Source: Xiashengella succiniciproducens
Lineage (GTDB): Bacteria; Bacteroidota; Bacteroidia; Bacteroidales; Marinilabiliaceae
NCBI RefSeq assembly: GCF_023674465.1
Contig: NZ_CP098400.1
Span: forward strand, 806,001 to 870,000
Direction of reading: 5' to 3'
DNA length: 64,000 nt
In this document: piece after piece, positions 31,914 to 41,333 of the stretch
How the letters are laid out: each line of letters begins with the position of its first letter
How positions within the stretch are numbered: position 1 is the stretch's first letter
The notes under the pieces: model-generated
What the model saw: the letters and a program-made list of their open reading frames with translations, nothing else
The model's database searches: none
What the model was told of the DNA's origin: nothing
Translations under genes and position numbers: made by a program

Positions 31914-33341
31914 ATGAGGATTACCAACATGAAGGAAAGAAAGCAGAAAATCTTTGCATCATCAAAGACCTGTCCACAGAAAGATAGGACGGCATCCGAC
32001 GGATATGTGGAAGGGCAGACCTTCATTTGGATAACTGAAAACAACCTCACCACCAATGATTATCGTTTAGGAAACGGATTATTAGAGCATATCCTGTCCC
32101 CCTCAAACCTGAACAGCGCTTACAAACAAGTAAAGCGCAATAAAGGAGCGGGTGGAGTAGACAAGATGGAGGTAGAGTCTTTAAAGGACTATCTTGTAGA
32201 TAACAAGGATAGACTAATACAATCCATCCAACAGGGGAAATACCGCCCCAATCCGGTAAGGCGGGTTTTAATACCCAAAGAAAACGGAAAACAGCGCCAG
32301 TTGGGCATCCCCACAGTCGTGGATAGAGTGATCCAACAAAGCATCGCGCAAAAACTGACCTCCATTTACGAGCCTCAGTTCTCATCTCACAGTTATGGAT
32401 TTAGACCTAAACGGAACGCTCATGGCGCCCTTCGTAAGTGTCGGGACTACATTACCCAGGGTTATGTTTACGCAGTGGATATAGACCTGGAGCGGTACTT
32501 TGATACCGTTAATCACAGCAAGTTGATAGAGATACTATCGCGTACCATTAAAGATGGGCGGGTGGTGTCACTTATCCACAAGTACCTAAATGCTGGAGTA
32601 ATGGATGAAGACCACTATGAAGAAACCCATGAGGGCGTACCGCAAGGAGGACCACTAAGTCCTCTGCTGGGAAATATCCTACTGAACGAGTTGGACCGAG
32701 AACTCGAAAGCAGAGGTCATAAATTTGTACGCTATGCTGACGATATGGTCATACTCTGTAAGAGCCGGCGAAGCGCCCATCGGACGATGAAAAGCATCGT
32801 TTCATTTATAGAAGAAAAGCTTTTCTTGACAGTCAATCGGGACAAAAGCCAAGTGGCACACGTAAAGGATGTTAAATTTCTTGGCTATACCTTCTATCGC
32901 TATAGAGGTGAAGGAAGGCTGAGGATACACCCCAAAAGTGTGGAAAAGATGAAAGCTAAAATTAAAAGGCTAACATCGAGAAGCAACGGATGGGGCAACG
33001 AGCGCAGGAAGGAAGCATTAAGTCAATATATTAAGGGCTGGGTGCAATACTTCAAACTGGCCGATATGCAAAAGCTACTGATAAAAACGGATGCGTGGTA
33101 CCGCCGACGGCTACGAATGGTAATCTGGAAACAATGGAAACGGATCAAAACCAAAGTGGCCAATCTTATAAAGCTGGGTATAAATAAATACAAAGCTTAC
33201 GAGTGGGCGAACACAAGGAAAGGCTACTGGCATATAGCAAATAGCTTTATCCTATCCAGAACTGTCACAGACCAGCGGCTGCGTTTGGCCGGATACGTTT
33301 TCTTATCGGATTATTACAAAGCGGTAAGAGTTGAATATTAA
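31914..33341 (+). CDS. ltrA: Group II intron reverse transcriptase/maturase
   Basis: The intron-encoded protein helps splicing and retrohoming. The 475-residue protein has RT motifs in order: KGAGGVDKM near 77, QRQLGIPTVVDRVIQQ near 127-142, YAVDIDLERYFDTVNH near 186 with the first catalytic Asp, GVPQGGPLSPLLGNI near 241, and the active-site box YADD at 274-277. The maturase X domain follows, with WYRRRLRMVIWKQWKR and EWANTRKGYWHIANS, a pattern typical of class C introns. No C-terminal HNH endonuclease is present, which also fits class C. It lies within intron domain IV and ends just before domain V. The reading frame is intact, so the element may be active. Confidence 0.94.
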   Translation: MRITNMKERKQKIFASSKTCPQKDRTASDGYVEGQTFIWITENNLTTNDYRLGNGLLEHILSPSNLNSAYKQVKRNKGAGGVDKMEVESLKDYLVDNKDRLIQSIQQGKYRPNPVRRVLIPKENGKQRQLGIPTVVDRVIQQSIAQKLTSIYEPQFSSHSYGFRPKRNAHGALRKCRDYITQGYVYAVDIDLERYFDTVNHSKLIEILSRTIKDGRVVSLIHKYLNAGVMDEDHYEETHEGVPQGGPLSPLLGNILLNELDRELESRGHKFVRYADDMVILCKSRRSAHRTMKSIVSFIEEKLFLTVNRDKSQVAHVKDVKFLGYTFYRYRGEGRLRIHPKSVEKMKAKIKRLTSRSNGWGNERRKEALSQYIKGWVQYFKLADMQKLLIKTDAWYRRRLRMVIWKQWKRIKTKVANLIKLGINKYKAYEWANTRKGYWHIANSFILSRTVTDQRLRLAGYVFLSDYYKAVRVEY

Positions 33342-33342
33342 G

Positions 33343-33377
33343 GAACCGCCGTATACGAGAACCGTACGTACGGTGGT
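33343..33377 (+). ncRNA. Group II intron domain V catalytic hairpin
   Basis: A 35-base hairpin beginning GAACCGCCGTA with a GAGA-type terminal loop and a complementary arm ending GTACGGTGGT. It lies two bases after the maturase stop and is followed by the domain VI stem and the intron 3' end. Confidence 0.88.
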
Positions 33378-33426
33378 GGGAGAGGACGAAACGGGAATTA
33401 ATCCCGTTTCTCCTACTCGATTTTAC

Positions 33427-35242
33427 AAAAGAGGCTGTCTAAAAAGATTAGGCAGTCTCTTTTTTTGTTTGATTTTCTTCCTGAAAAAGTTGGTTATATA
33501 ATTGATATATAGTATATTAATGCTATAAATCAATCCATAATGAAAAAAGTTGTTTTCAAAGAGCTTCCAAACAATCAAGCTCAGTTATTCCCTGAAAACC
33601 TCTTGGATCGCATACCAGCAGACCATCCAGTTCGTCTGGTTGATAAGGTTGTAGATCAACTGGATATCTCTTCTATACTAAATAAATACAAAGGTGGTGG
33701 TGCTAGCAGTTTTCATCCAAGAATGATGGTTAAAATACTGTTTTACAGCTATTTAAACAACATATTTTCGTGCAGAAAGATTGAAAAGGCTTTACAAGAG
33801 AATATTCATTTTATCTGGTTATCAAAGGGCTGTGTTCCAGACTTTAGAACAATCAATTATTTTAGGAGTACCCGTTTGCAGGGAGAAATTAAGACCATCT
33901 TTGCAGAAGTAGTTAGATTACTGCATGGTATGGGGTTTGTGAGTCTTCAGGTACAGTATGTTGATGGAACAAAAATAGAAGCTACCTCAAACAGGTACAC
34001 CTTTGTATGGCGAGGCACAGTTGAGAAAAACAAAGCAAAACTGGAAGAAAGGATAAGGAGTATTCTTAAAGATATTGATAGTCAAATTAAAGAGGACTCA
34101 AAAACTCTCAACAAAGAAGATTTGCCCCAATCAATAGACTCAGATTTATTAAAAAGCAAAATAGCTGAGCTTAACACCAGGCTTAAGGATACAAATAAGT
34201 CCACATCTAAGCAACTAAAGCAATTACAGGAGGAACACCTGCCACGGTTGGAGAAATACGAGAAGCAACTTGACACTCTGGGTGATCGCAACAGTTTTAG
34301 CAAGACAGACGAGGATGCTACTTTCATGCGAATGAAAGAAGATCATATGAAGAATGGGCAGTTGAAACCAGCTTATAATCCTCAGATTAGTACAGAGAAC
34401 CAGATTATTACCCATTACAGTATCCATCAAACCCCAGGTGATACAAGAACATTAAAGTGTCATCTGGAGGGATTTAAAAACCAATATGGAAGTCATAGCT
34501 CTACGGTCGTTGCAGACGCCGGCTACGGAAGCGAGGAGAATTATGAATACCTGGAAGCAAATAATATAGAGTACTTTGTCAAGTACAACTACTTCCACAA
34601 AGAACAGAAAAGAGCATTTAAAAAGAATGCATTTCTAAGCCAAAACCTATATTACAACGAACATGAAGATTATTATGTATGCCCGATGGGACAGCATATG
34701 ACCAATAAAGGTGAAAGAAAAGTGACTTCTGAGAATGGGTATGTATCAAAGGTGACACGTTATCAAGCGCAAAACTGTACTGGATGCCCGTTGCGCGGAC
34801 TTTGTTTTCAAGCTACCGGTAATCGAATAATAGAGATCAATCACAGGTTAAGGATCCTAAAAAAGAAGGCCAGGGAACAGCTATTAAGTGAACAGGGCCT
34901 ATATCACAGAAGTAGACGCCCAATAGAACCGGAAGCAGTGTTTGGACAAATAAAACACAACAACAAGTTCACCAGATTTACACTGAAAGGCCTTAAGAAA
35001 GTTGAAATCGAGTTTGGCCTGATAGCTATTGCTCATAACTTAAGAAAAATCATAGGCAAAGGTGCGTGTGTTTCAAAAACAGTACTCCAAAATGCAATTT
35101 TCTTCTTGTTTGAACCCCTATATGCAAAAATCCAAAAAGGAATATGGAATTTTCGTAAGCATGTTCATCTAAAAATCGAAATCTATTCTTATCAAGTTGC
35201 TTAAATTGAAAAAGAGGTTGCCCTTAATTGGACAACCTCTTT
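33427..35242 (+). mobile_element. IS1182-family insertion sequence
   Basis: The element has an intact transposase and ends that are related inverted repeats. Left: AAAGAGGCTGTCTAA. Right, read on the minus strand: AAAGAGGTTGTCCAA. Each end is itself a hairpin (33427-33465 and 35211-35242). The left end starts 6 bases after the group II intron. No target duplication could be recognised. The true boundaries could differ by a few bases. Confidence 0.8.
33540..35204 (+). CDS. IS1182-family transposase (DDE type)
   Basis: The 554-residue protein has the N-terminal DUF772-type domain ([29 protein letters not shown]). The catalytic core has the first Asp in YVDGTKIEA (D142), the second in [16 protein letters not shown] near 325, and the Glu in [15 protein letters not shown] near 465. 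A coiled-coil-like charged insert lies between about 163 and 255, and a cysteine pair motif [11 protein letters not shown] near 415 could bind zinc, as is usual in this family. The frame is complete and no frameshift is visible, so the element may be mobile. Confidence 0.93.
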   Translation: MKKVVFKELPNNQAQLFPENLLDRIPADHPVRLVDKVVDQLDISSILNKYKGGGASSFHPRMMVKILFYSYLNNIFSCRKIEKALQENIHFIWLSKGCVPDFRTINYFRSTRLQGEIKTIFAEVVRLLHGMGFVSLQVQYVDGTKIEATSNRYTFVWRGTVEKNKAKLEERIRSILKDIDSQIKEDSKTLNKEDLPQSIDSDLLKSKIAELNTRLKDTNKSTSKQLKQLQEEHLPRLEKYEKQLDTLGDRNSFSKTDEDATFMRMKEDHMKNGQLKPAYNPQISTENQIITHYSIHQTPGDTRTLKCHLEGFKNQYGSHSSTVVADAGYGSEENYEYLEANNIEYFVKYNYFHKEQKRAFKKNAFLSQNLYYNEHEDYYVCPMGQHMTNKGERKVTSENGYVSKVTRYQAQNCTGCPLRGLCFQATGNRIIEINHRLRILKKKAREQLLSEQGLYHRSRRPIEPEAVFGQIKHNNKFTRFTLKGLKKVEIEFGLIAIAHNLRKIIGKGACVSKTVLQNAIFFLFEPLYAKIQKGIWNFRKHVHLKIEIYSYQVA

Positions 35243-35312
35243 CGTGTTGTATATCCCACTATGTGTTGGAAGGGAATAATATGTATTAGGGGAACATTTC
35301 AGGGTTTACTTA

Positions 35313-35903
35313 CTAGATACTTTCAAAGATTTCTTTTCCGAATTCCAGGCAGTCCTGTCTTTTAAGATTGTCATACTCTACCATGCCCGGGAATGACTGC
35401 ATTTGTTCCCTAACTTCAGGTTCCATTAATCCCCAGGTGATCCTGCCAAGGAATACTTTTTGAGGCACATCAACTACTCCGGTTATTTTGCACAAATGAT
35501 CAGTAAAAAACTGGGTATAGAGCTGATCTGTCACCGGGCGCATCATATTACCACATACTGCAAAGTAAGCCTTGATTTTTGGGGCTAGTTGTTTACGATG
35601 TTTCTTAAGATATTCCTGCAGTTGTGGACTTGTCGCAGCACTTCTGATAGAGCCGCCAACAACAATATGGCTGTAGCCAGAAAGGTCGGGATTCTCCTTT
35701 ACGTCGAAGACCTCAGCTATTCCGTTCATACCTTCCGAGATCCAGACTGCTGCGTCGCGTGACGAACCGCACCATGTGCTGTAAAGGATGGCCCAGTCAG
35801 TATCTTTTTTTGTTGGGTAGAACTTCAGTGCGGAAGCTTTTCTGGGTAACATCATAGCTCCGGCTGCAAGGAGCGAAACTTTAAGGAAATCTCTTTTTTT
35901 CAT
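35313..35903 (-). CDS. Exported flavodoxin-like (HemG-like) protein
   Basis: The 196-residue protein begins with MKKRDFLKVSLLAAGAMMLPRKASA, a signal with a KRDFLK motif that resembles a Tat signal but lacks the twin arginine. The mature part is flavodoxin-like: ILYSTWCGSSRDAAVWI corresponds to the FMN phosphate loop, and VVGGSIRSAATSPQLQEYL is close to the HemG flavodoxin motif. It may be a redox protein of the periplasm. It is the last of three minus-strand genes with very short spacers. The substrate is unknown. Confidence 0.7.
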   Translation of the reverse strand: MKKRDFLKVSLLAAGAMMLPRKASALKFYPTKKDTDWAILYSTWCGSSRDAAVWISEGMNGIAEVFDVKENPDLSGYSHIVVGGSIRSAATSPQLQEYLKKHRKQLAPKIKAYFAVCGNMMRPVTDQLYTQFFTDHLCKITGVVDVPQKVFLGRITWGLMEPEVREQMQSFPGMVEYDNLKRQDCLEFGKEIFESI

Positions 35904-35914
35904 GTGTGTACCTG

Positions 35915-37219
35915 TTAATTTTTGGATTTGGTTTTTATTAGTATGCCTAGTTTGATAGCCAGATTATCTATAGTACGCTGCATTGCATATGGTCCATAGC
36001 GATAGTGAAGGGACAGTCCGCAACTTACAAATTCATGTCTTATCAATTCAGCAAAATAAATACCAGATTCAAAATAACCTTTTTCGAACGTTTTTGCAAT
36101 TTCATCAAATGCTGGAGATAAGTTACCTACGCCACCTGATGATGAAAAGATTATCAGGGGTCTGAAACCATAAGGCTTATCCTTTCCTGTTTGAAGTGAA
36201 GCCCTTAAGTAAAGAATTGCAAAACTTGATGCGGCAAATTCGGATGGACTCATAGTGGCAAAGGAATAGCGTGACTCTATACCAATGAGCCTACTCCTTG
36301 TACCGAAGGCACTATATAAGTGAGATGCCTGTAAGTCTCCTCTTATAATTGCAGCAGTCATTCTTACATCTGTAGTCCATACAGCTGACAGAGGTACAGA
36401 TATTTCAGCCTGGGTTTCCAACCTGATATATTCGTAAGGCACTGTCTTATTGCCCTGTCCAAAAAAGACATTGGTCCAGATGGTTGTAGCAGTTTCCTTT
36501 TTTGTATGCCATTTGAGGCGAAGTCCGGCTTCATTGCCTTGGAGATCACCGAGATTAGTAGAGTCGGTAAGGAAGGGGTAGAGTTTCCTGGGCGACAGAT
36601 TGGCGTGGTTCCAACTCAGTTCGCCTTTGAGTGAGGCACTTAGTTGTTGGGTAACAGCAATTGAGTACTTGCGTGTGAGATCAACGCTTTCTGTTGCAAA
36701 CATCTTAAATACTTCATCTGAGAAGGGCTCCACTCCTTCAAGGAAGTAAAAAGTCCCTGTTGCATTCAGGTCTTTTTGAAAAGCCAGGTCAAGGTAGGAT
36801 GATCTTGAAGCTTCCAGGTAGAGTCGAAAGAAAGCTCCGTAGTTGTTGTCTTCTGAGCGAAGGCTTCTTGAATAAAAACCACCTGTACTGAAGAGTTCAG
36901 AAAGAAAGGCGTTGGTCCTGAGACCAACGCCCGGTTTAAATCCTTCGTAATGATTGTAGTTGATCAACCTACCTAGTTGGACACTAACAAATCCTGCCGG
37001 CATCCAGCCTTCGGCCATTTCTTCATTAAAGACACGTTCTGCCTTAAGGTAGTGTTCCCTCTCCAGACTGTCGATAAGGGCAACAAGTGCAGAATCGCTT
37101 TGTGGGATATGACGAATAACTTCATTGCCTGTCCCTGTTTGCTGTGAGAATAGGGAGGGCATGGTAAGAATGAAAACAACTATACAAAGCGACTTTGCGC
37201 AGGCATGGAGGCGTCCCAT
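35915..37219 (-). CDS. Outer-membrane barrel protein resembling the C-terminal half of DUF5686 proteins
   Basis: The 434-residue protein has a signal peptide (ending SLFSQQ), a short linker with VALIDSLEREHYLKAERVFNEEMAEGW, and then many amphipathic strands. VQLGRLINYNHYEGFKPGVGLRTN looks like the conserved barrel entry of large DUF5686 proteins, which normally carry an N-terminal carboxypeptidase-regulatory-like domain; that domain is absent here. Its start codon abuts the stop of the upstream pseudouridine synthase gene, so translation may be coupled. The assignment is from motif memory only. Confidence 0.6.
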   Translation of the reverse strand: MGRLHACAKSLCIVVFILTMPSLFSQQTGTGNEVIRHIPQSDSALVALIDSLEREHYLKAERVFNEEMAEGWMPAGFVSVQLGRLINYNHYEGFKPGVGLRTNAFLSELFSTGGFYSRSLRSEDNNYGAFFRLYLEASRSSYLDLAFQKDLNATGTFYFLEGVEPFSDEVFKMFATESVDLTRKYSIAVTQQLSASLKGELSWNHANLSPRKLYPFLTDSTNLGDLQGNEAGLRLKWHTKKETATTIWTNVFFGQGNKTVPYEYIRLETQAEISVPLSAVWTTDVRMTAAIIRGDLQASHLYSAFGTRSRLIGIESRYSFATMSPSEFAASSFAILYLRASLQTGKDKPYGFRPLIIFSSSGGVGNLSPAFDEIAKTFEKGYFESGIYFAELIRHEFVSCGLSLHYRYGPYAMQRTIDNLAIKLGILIKTKSKN

Positions 37220-38140
37220 TTATTTCATCAGTCCGGTTTTCAGGTTTCTAATCTCTTCCTTAGTGAGGAAGCGCCAGTGACCTTTGGCAAGATTCTTTTT
37301 TGTCAGACCTGCAAAGTACACCCTGTCGAGCTTTTCAACTTTGTATCCGAGGGTTTCGAAGATCCTTCTTACTACCCTGTTTCGTCCTGAGTGGATCTCA
37401 ATACCAATCTGGGAATGGTCGCTCTCATCAGCATATCCTATGTCATCTGCCTGAATCAATCCGTCCTCCAGTTCGATACCCTTTTTAATATCAGTCATAT
37501 GCTGACGGGCTATTGGCCTGTCGAGGAATACATGGTAAATCTTCTTGGTCAGAGATGACGGGTGCGTGAGCTTGCGTGAGAGTTCTCCGTCATTTGTTAG
37601 AAGCAGCACTCCTGTGGTGTTTCTGTCGAGACGACCAACAGGGTAAATTCTCTGAGTACAGACCCCTTCTACAAGGTCCATCACAGTTCGTCTTCCTTGG
37701 GGATCATCGGTTGTAGTAACCATATCCCTTGGCTTATTTATAAGGATATAAACCTTTTCTTCGGGATTGAGTCGTTTGCCATTATAGCGAACATCATCAC
37801 TCACCTTAACCTTAGAACCGAGTTCGGTCACTACCTTGCCATTGACAGTAATCAGTCCCTGGGTAATAAGTTCATCAGCATCCCTTCTGCTGCATACCCC
37901 ACTGTTGGCAATATAACGATTTAGCCTAATGGCTTCACCTTCGTCAAATACTTTCTCAGTTGGTTTTTGTACGGGTCTGGTGCGGGCTTTGGGTGCATTA
38001 TCTCTGGCGGCAAACTCGCGTTTGCCGGCATATGCGCCTTTTCCGGTCCTTACCCCTGGTTTTGAGCCTGCTTTATCCTGCTCCGGTCTTGACCTTTTTC
38101 CGGCAGGCCCACCTGAATTAAAATCCTTTTTGTTTCTCAT
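37220..38140 (-). CDS. rluB: rRNA pseudouridine synthase (RsuA/RluB family)
   Basis: Converts a uridine of ribosomal RNA to pseudouridine. The 306-residue protein has a basic, disordered N-terminal stretch (about 1-65), an S4 RNA-binding domain (IRLNRYIANSGVCSRRDADELI), and a catalytic domain with the nucleophile Asp in VGRLDRNTTGVLLLTNDG near 165. EIHSGRNRVVRRIFE near 250 is the usual late motif. The basic N-terminal extension is common in Bacteroidota. RluB versus RsuA or RluF cannot be settled from motifs alone. It is first in a three-gene run on the minus strand. Confidence 0.88.
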   Translation of the reverse strand: MRNKKDFNSGGPAGKRSRPEQDKAGSKPGVRTGKGAYAGKREFAARDNAPKARTRPVQKPTEKVFDEGEAIRLNRYIANSGVCSRRDADELITQGLITVNGKVVTELGSKVKVSDDVRYNGKRLNPEEKVYILINKPRDMVTTTDDPQGRRTVMDLVEGVCTQRIYPVGRLDRNTTGVLLLTNDGELSRKLTHPSSLTKKIYHVFLDRPIARQHMTDIKKGIELEDGLIQADDIGYADESDHSQIGIEIHSGRNRVVRRIFETLGYKVEKLDRVYFAGLTKKNLAKGHWRFLTKEEIRNLKTGLMK

Positions 38141-38204
38141 TTTATTATATCCAAAATCACTGCAAAGTTGCGAAAAATTAATGGGCTTACACCTCTTTTT
38201 CAGC

Positions 38205-38212
38205 TATCTTTG
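38205..38212 (+). promoter_or_regulatory. Candidate -7 element for glmM
   Basis: TATCTTTG matches TAnnTTTG and lies 56 bases before the glmM ATG in a spacer between divergent genes. No good TTTG box is seen 19-21 bases upstream. Confidence 0.4.
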
Positions 38213-38268
38213 CTACTGCAGCGGGAAAATACCCTTGCATAAAGATACAACATGAAAAAACAAGTAAA

Positions 38269-39657
38269 ATGACATTGATAAAATCTATTTCAGGAATCAG
38301 AGGTACTATCGGTGGTCAGTCCGGTGATGCCCTAACCCCAATGGATGTTGTAAAATTCTCATCAGCATATGGAACCTGGATTAAAGGAGCCTTTCCGGGG
38401 ATAAAGCCAAAAGTTGTTGTAGGTCGTGACGCCCGCATATCGGGTGAGATGGTGAGTCGCCTGGTTACAGGTGCACTGATTGGTCTTGGTATTGATGTTA
38501 TTGACCTTGGGTTGATGACTACACCGGGTACCGAACTGGCAGTTACGCATTTTAATGCGCAGGGAGGTATTATAATTACTGCCAGCCATAATCCCAGACA
38601 ATGGAATGCATTGAAGCTGCTCAATTCATTGGGTGAGTTTTTGTCAGCCGCTGACGGTGAGATGATTTTGGATATTGCGGCTAAAGAGGCCTTTGATCAT
38701 GCTGAAGTTGATCAACTGGGCACGTTGACTGAGGAGCCTGGTTTTCTGGATGTGCACATTAAGCATGTGCTTGATCTGGAGCTTGTCGATGTTGAAGCAA
38801 TCAAGAAGGCAGACTTTAAGGTAGCTATTGACTGTGTCAACTCAGTAGGCGGCATTGCAATACCAGCCTTACTTAAGGCACTTGGAGTAAAGGAAGTAAT
38901 TGAGCTATACTGCACCCCCAATGGTCAGTTTCCCCACAATCCAGAGCCACTGCCTGAGCACCTCACAGAGATTTCAGACCTTGTAAGAAAGGAAAAGGCT
39001 GATGTAGGCTTCGTGGTTGACCCTGATGTAGATCGCCTGGCAATTATCAATGAGGACGGCAGCATGTTTGGCGAAGAATACACCCTTGTTGCGGTTGCCG
39101 ATTATATCCTTAGCCGCACTCCCGGCAATACTGTATCAAACCTTAGTTCAACAAGGGCTCTGCGTGATGTAACAGTGAGACGTGGAGGTAGCTATGCTGC
39201 CGCTGCTGTTGGAGAGGTAAATGTAGTTACTAAAATGAAGGAAACCAATGCAGTGATAGGTGGCGAAGGAAATGGTGGTGTAATCTATCCTGCAAGCCAT
39301 TGCGGTCGCGATGCCCTTGTAGGCATCGCATTATTCCTGACTCACCTTGCCCATGAAGGAATCAGCTGTTCGGCACTTCGTTCGCGTTATCCTTCATATA
39401 TAATGTCCAAGAACAAGATAGAGCTGACACCCGGTATTGATGTGGATGCAATACTAAGTAAGGTTAGAGACTATTACAGCAAGGAGAAAGTAAATGATAT
39501 TGACGGAGTGAAGATTGACTTTTCGGATTCATGGGTTCACCTGCGCAAGTCTAATACAGAGCCGATAATCAGGATATATTCTGAAGCTCCATCAAGGGAA
39601 GCTGCTGAAGAACTGGCCGGTAATGTGATGAAACTGATTAGGGAATTTGCCGGCTAA
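38269..39657 (+). CDS. glmM: Phosphoglucosamine mutase
   Basis: Interconverts glucosamine-6-phosphate and glucosamine-1-phosphate on the way to UDP-GlcNAc. The 462-residue protein is an alpha-D-phosphohexomutase with four domains: the phosphoserine loop ITASHNPRQWNALKLL near 103, the metal site DPDVDRLAIINEDG near 245, the sugar loop GGEGNGGVIYP near 325, and the phosphate-binding loop RKSNTEPIIRIYSEA near 425. The N-terminus ISGIRGTIGG is typical. Phosphomannomutase/phosphoglucomutase activity is the alternative, since the family overlaps. It is monocistronic between the divergent rluB operon and a terminator-like hairpin. Confidence 0.88.
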   Translation: MTLIKSISGIRGTIGGQSGDALTPMDVVKFSSAYGTWIKGAFPGIKPKVVVGRDARISGEMVSRLVTGALIGLGIDVIDLGLMTTPGTELAVTHFNAQGGIIITASHNPRQWNALKLLNSLGEFLSAADGEMILDIAAKEAFDHAEVDQLGTLTEEPGFLDVHIKHVLDLELVDVEAIKKADFKVAIDCVNSVGGIAIPALLKALGVKEVIELYCTPNGQFPHNPEPLPEHLTEISDLVRKEKADVGFVVDPDVDRLAIINEDGSMFGEEYTLVAVADYILSRTPGNTVSNLSSTRALRDVTVRRGGSYAAAAVGEVNVVTKMKETNAVIGGEGNGGVIYPASHCGRDALVGIALFLTHLAHEGISCSALRSRYPSYIMSKNKIELTPGIDVDAILSKVRDYYSKEKVNDIDGVKIDFSDSWVHLRKSNTEPIIRIYSEAPSREAAEELAGNVMKLIREFAG

Positions 39658-39708
39658 ATCTTTGACCGAAAATTTCAGACGGTATAATTTACCTTTTTAT
39701 TTGTATAA

Positions 39709-39736
39709 ATGCCCAAGGAGATTAAACCTTGGGCAT
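39709..39736 (+). terminator. Hairpin after glmM
   Basis: The stem ATGCCCAAGG/CCTTGGGCAT with an 8-base loop lies 51 bases after the glmM stop. The T tract behind it is poor, so it may be a weak terminator or a leader structure of the efflux operon. Confidence 0.55.
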
Positions 39737-39770
39737 CTCATCTTGTCTCACAGGAAACTATTCTTCGAAC

Positions 39771-41315
39771 ATGCAGAAAAATAATAAGCTAATCAGGATC
39801 GCTGCAATAGGTCTTGCAGCAGTGATATTGATCTTTGTAGGGTACCGCTTGTTAAAGAATAACAAAATCATACATGAGGTTTTGATTGAGGTACCCGTAC
39901 AGCGTGGGGATTTTACTGGAGTTGTGTTTTCGACCGGGCAGTTGCTGGCCGAGAATTCAACCTTTATTGAAGTTCCCAAAGAGCTGTCAAGTCGTAACAT
40001 TAACATTTTTGAGATTCAAATCACAGAGTTGGTAGAGGAAGGTACTGTGGTACAACAGGGTGACTTTGTTGCATCCCTCGATCACAGTACTGTTGAGGAG
40101 CTGCTTACAAATGCAGAGGAAAACCTCAAGAAGGCATTGCAGTCTCTGGAAGATGCGAGGATCGATACCAACATTAATATGAGCAACCTGCGCGATGGAT
40201 TGCTTAATGCCAAGGTTGAAGTAGAAGAAAAAAAGCTTGTGCTTGAGCAGTCGGTGTATGAGTCGCCTGCCGTTAAACGTCAGGCAGCTCTTGATCTTGA
40301 AAGGGCAGAGCAGAACCTCCTGCAGTTGCAAAGAAACTATGAGTTGAAGGAAACTCAGGCCAGAAACACAGTGCTCAGGGCACAGGATGAAGTTCGTCGT
40401 AACCAGGAGATAGTAAGAGATATTCAGAATCTGTTTCAAGCCCTTGAGATTAAGGCTCCTATGCCTGGTATGGTTATTTATTCTTATGACCGTATGGGCA
40501 ATAAGATCAAGGCCGGTAGCTCGGTAAGCCCCTGGGCCTCAATTATTGCTGAGTTGCCCGACCTTTCATCAATGATATCCAAGACATATATCAATGAGAT
40601 AGATATTTCAAAGATTAAGAAAGGTCAAAAGGTTAAAGTTGGAGTTGATGCCTTCCCCGATAAGGTCTTTGACGGAGAGGTAATATCAGTTGCCAATATC
40701 GGTCAGACACTGCCAAATGGAGATACTAAGGTATTTGAGGTAATAGTGAAACTGTTTGGTTCGGATCCTGAACTGAGACCTGCGATGACAACAAGTAATA
40801 TTATTACTGTAAGTGATCAGAAGGATGTGCTTTATATACCGCTTGAGTCAGTATTCAGGACAGACTCAACAAACTATGTATTCACCTATAAGTCAGGACT
40901 AGTAAGGCAGATTGTTGACCTTGGACCTGAAAACAGCAGTCATGTTGTAGTGAACAGGGGACTTGAAGAAGGTCAGATAGTAGTGATGAATGCCCCTGCT
41001 GATCCTGAGAGTTTGCCATTACTTGGAACTGACATATATGAGGACCTGCTAAAGAAGGCAGAGGAAGCAAAGAAGGAAGCTGCGGAGCGTCAACAAAGAG
41101 AAGCTGAAGAGAGTGAAGCTGACTCTGAAGGCTTTGGTCAATTTCCTGGTGGTCCCGGAGGACCAGGTGGTTTTCAAGGTGGACAACCAGGACAGGGTGG
41201 TCCTGGTGGTCAGGGAGGCTTCCAGGGTGGTCAGGGAGCTCCAGGTGGTATGTCTGCAGGTGGCCAGGGCGGTCGTGGAGGAGAGAGGAGAATCACACCT
41301 CCGGGTAGTAATTAA
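39771..41315 (+). CDS. Periplasmic adaptor of a MacAB/TolC-like export system (HlyD family)
   Basis: A protein of about 514 residues with one N-terminal membrane anchor (LIRIAAIGLAAVILIFVGYRLL), a lipoyl/biotinyl-like half-motif, a long coiled-coil hairpin (about 105-225), and a beta-barrel domain with KIKKGQKVKVGVDAFPDKVF and LEEGQIVVM, as in MacA-type adaptors. The C-terminal 60 residues are a Gly/Gln/Pro-rich low-complexity tail. The start at 39771 (MQKNNKLIR) is used because the longer frame begins inside the upstream hairpin. It heads an operon with a permease, a TolC-like protein and a second adaptor. Confidence 0.87.
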   Translation: MQKNNKLIRIAAIGLAAVILIFVGYRLLKNNKIIHEVLIEVPVQRGDFTGVVFSTGQLLAENSTFIEVPKELSSRNINIFEIQITELVEEGTVVQQGDFVASLDHSTVEELLTNAEENLKKALQSLEDARIDTNINMSNLRDGLLNAKVEVEEKKLVLEQSVYESPAVKRQAALDLERAEQNLLQLQRNYELKETQARNTVLRAQDEVRRNQEIVRDIQNLFQALEIKAPMPGMVIYSYDRMGNKIKAGSSVSPWASIIAELPDLSSMISKTYINEIDISKIKKGQKVKVGVDAFPDKVFDGEVISVANIGQTLPNGDTKVFEVIVKLFGSDPELRPAMTTSNIITVSDQKDVLYIPLESVFRTDSTNYVFTYKSGLVRQIVDLGPENSSHVVVNRGLEEGQIVVMNAPADPESLPLLGTDIYEDLLKKAEEAKKEAAERQQREAEESEADSEGFGQFPGGPGGPGGFQGGQPGQGGPGGQGGFQGGQGAPGGMSAGGQGGRGGERRITPPGSN

Positions 41316-41333
41316 TATTTAAATATCCAGAAG

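Larger units (their letters stand above)
31516..33421 (+). mobile_element. Group IIC intron with maturase, inserted behind a terminator hairpin
   Basis: The 5' end GTGTGCCGTGCATGG and internal blocks (GGTGGAATCTGAAGGAAG near 31610, GAGGAACACGAA near 31649, AGTCAGCAGAAGCCATAGTACC near 31841) match what I know of group IIC introns such as that of Oceanobacillus iheyensis. Domain V is at 33343-33377 (GAACCGCC with GGTGGT, and TACGTACGG), two bases after the maturase stop. Domain VI is at about 33378-33421, ending CCTACTCGAT. The insertion point directly 3' of a terminator hairpin is the class C target. The total length of about 1.9 kb is normal for a full-length element. Confidence 0.9.

Noticed and set aside
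39729-39770. Upstream extension of the first efflux adaptor
   Set aside because: The codon lies inside the hairpin behind glmM and the signal anchor starts naturally at 39771.
41140-41310. Gly/Gln/Pro repeats as a DNA-level repeat element
   Set aside because: They are in frame and encode the low-complexity tail of the adaptor; no separate element is implied.
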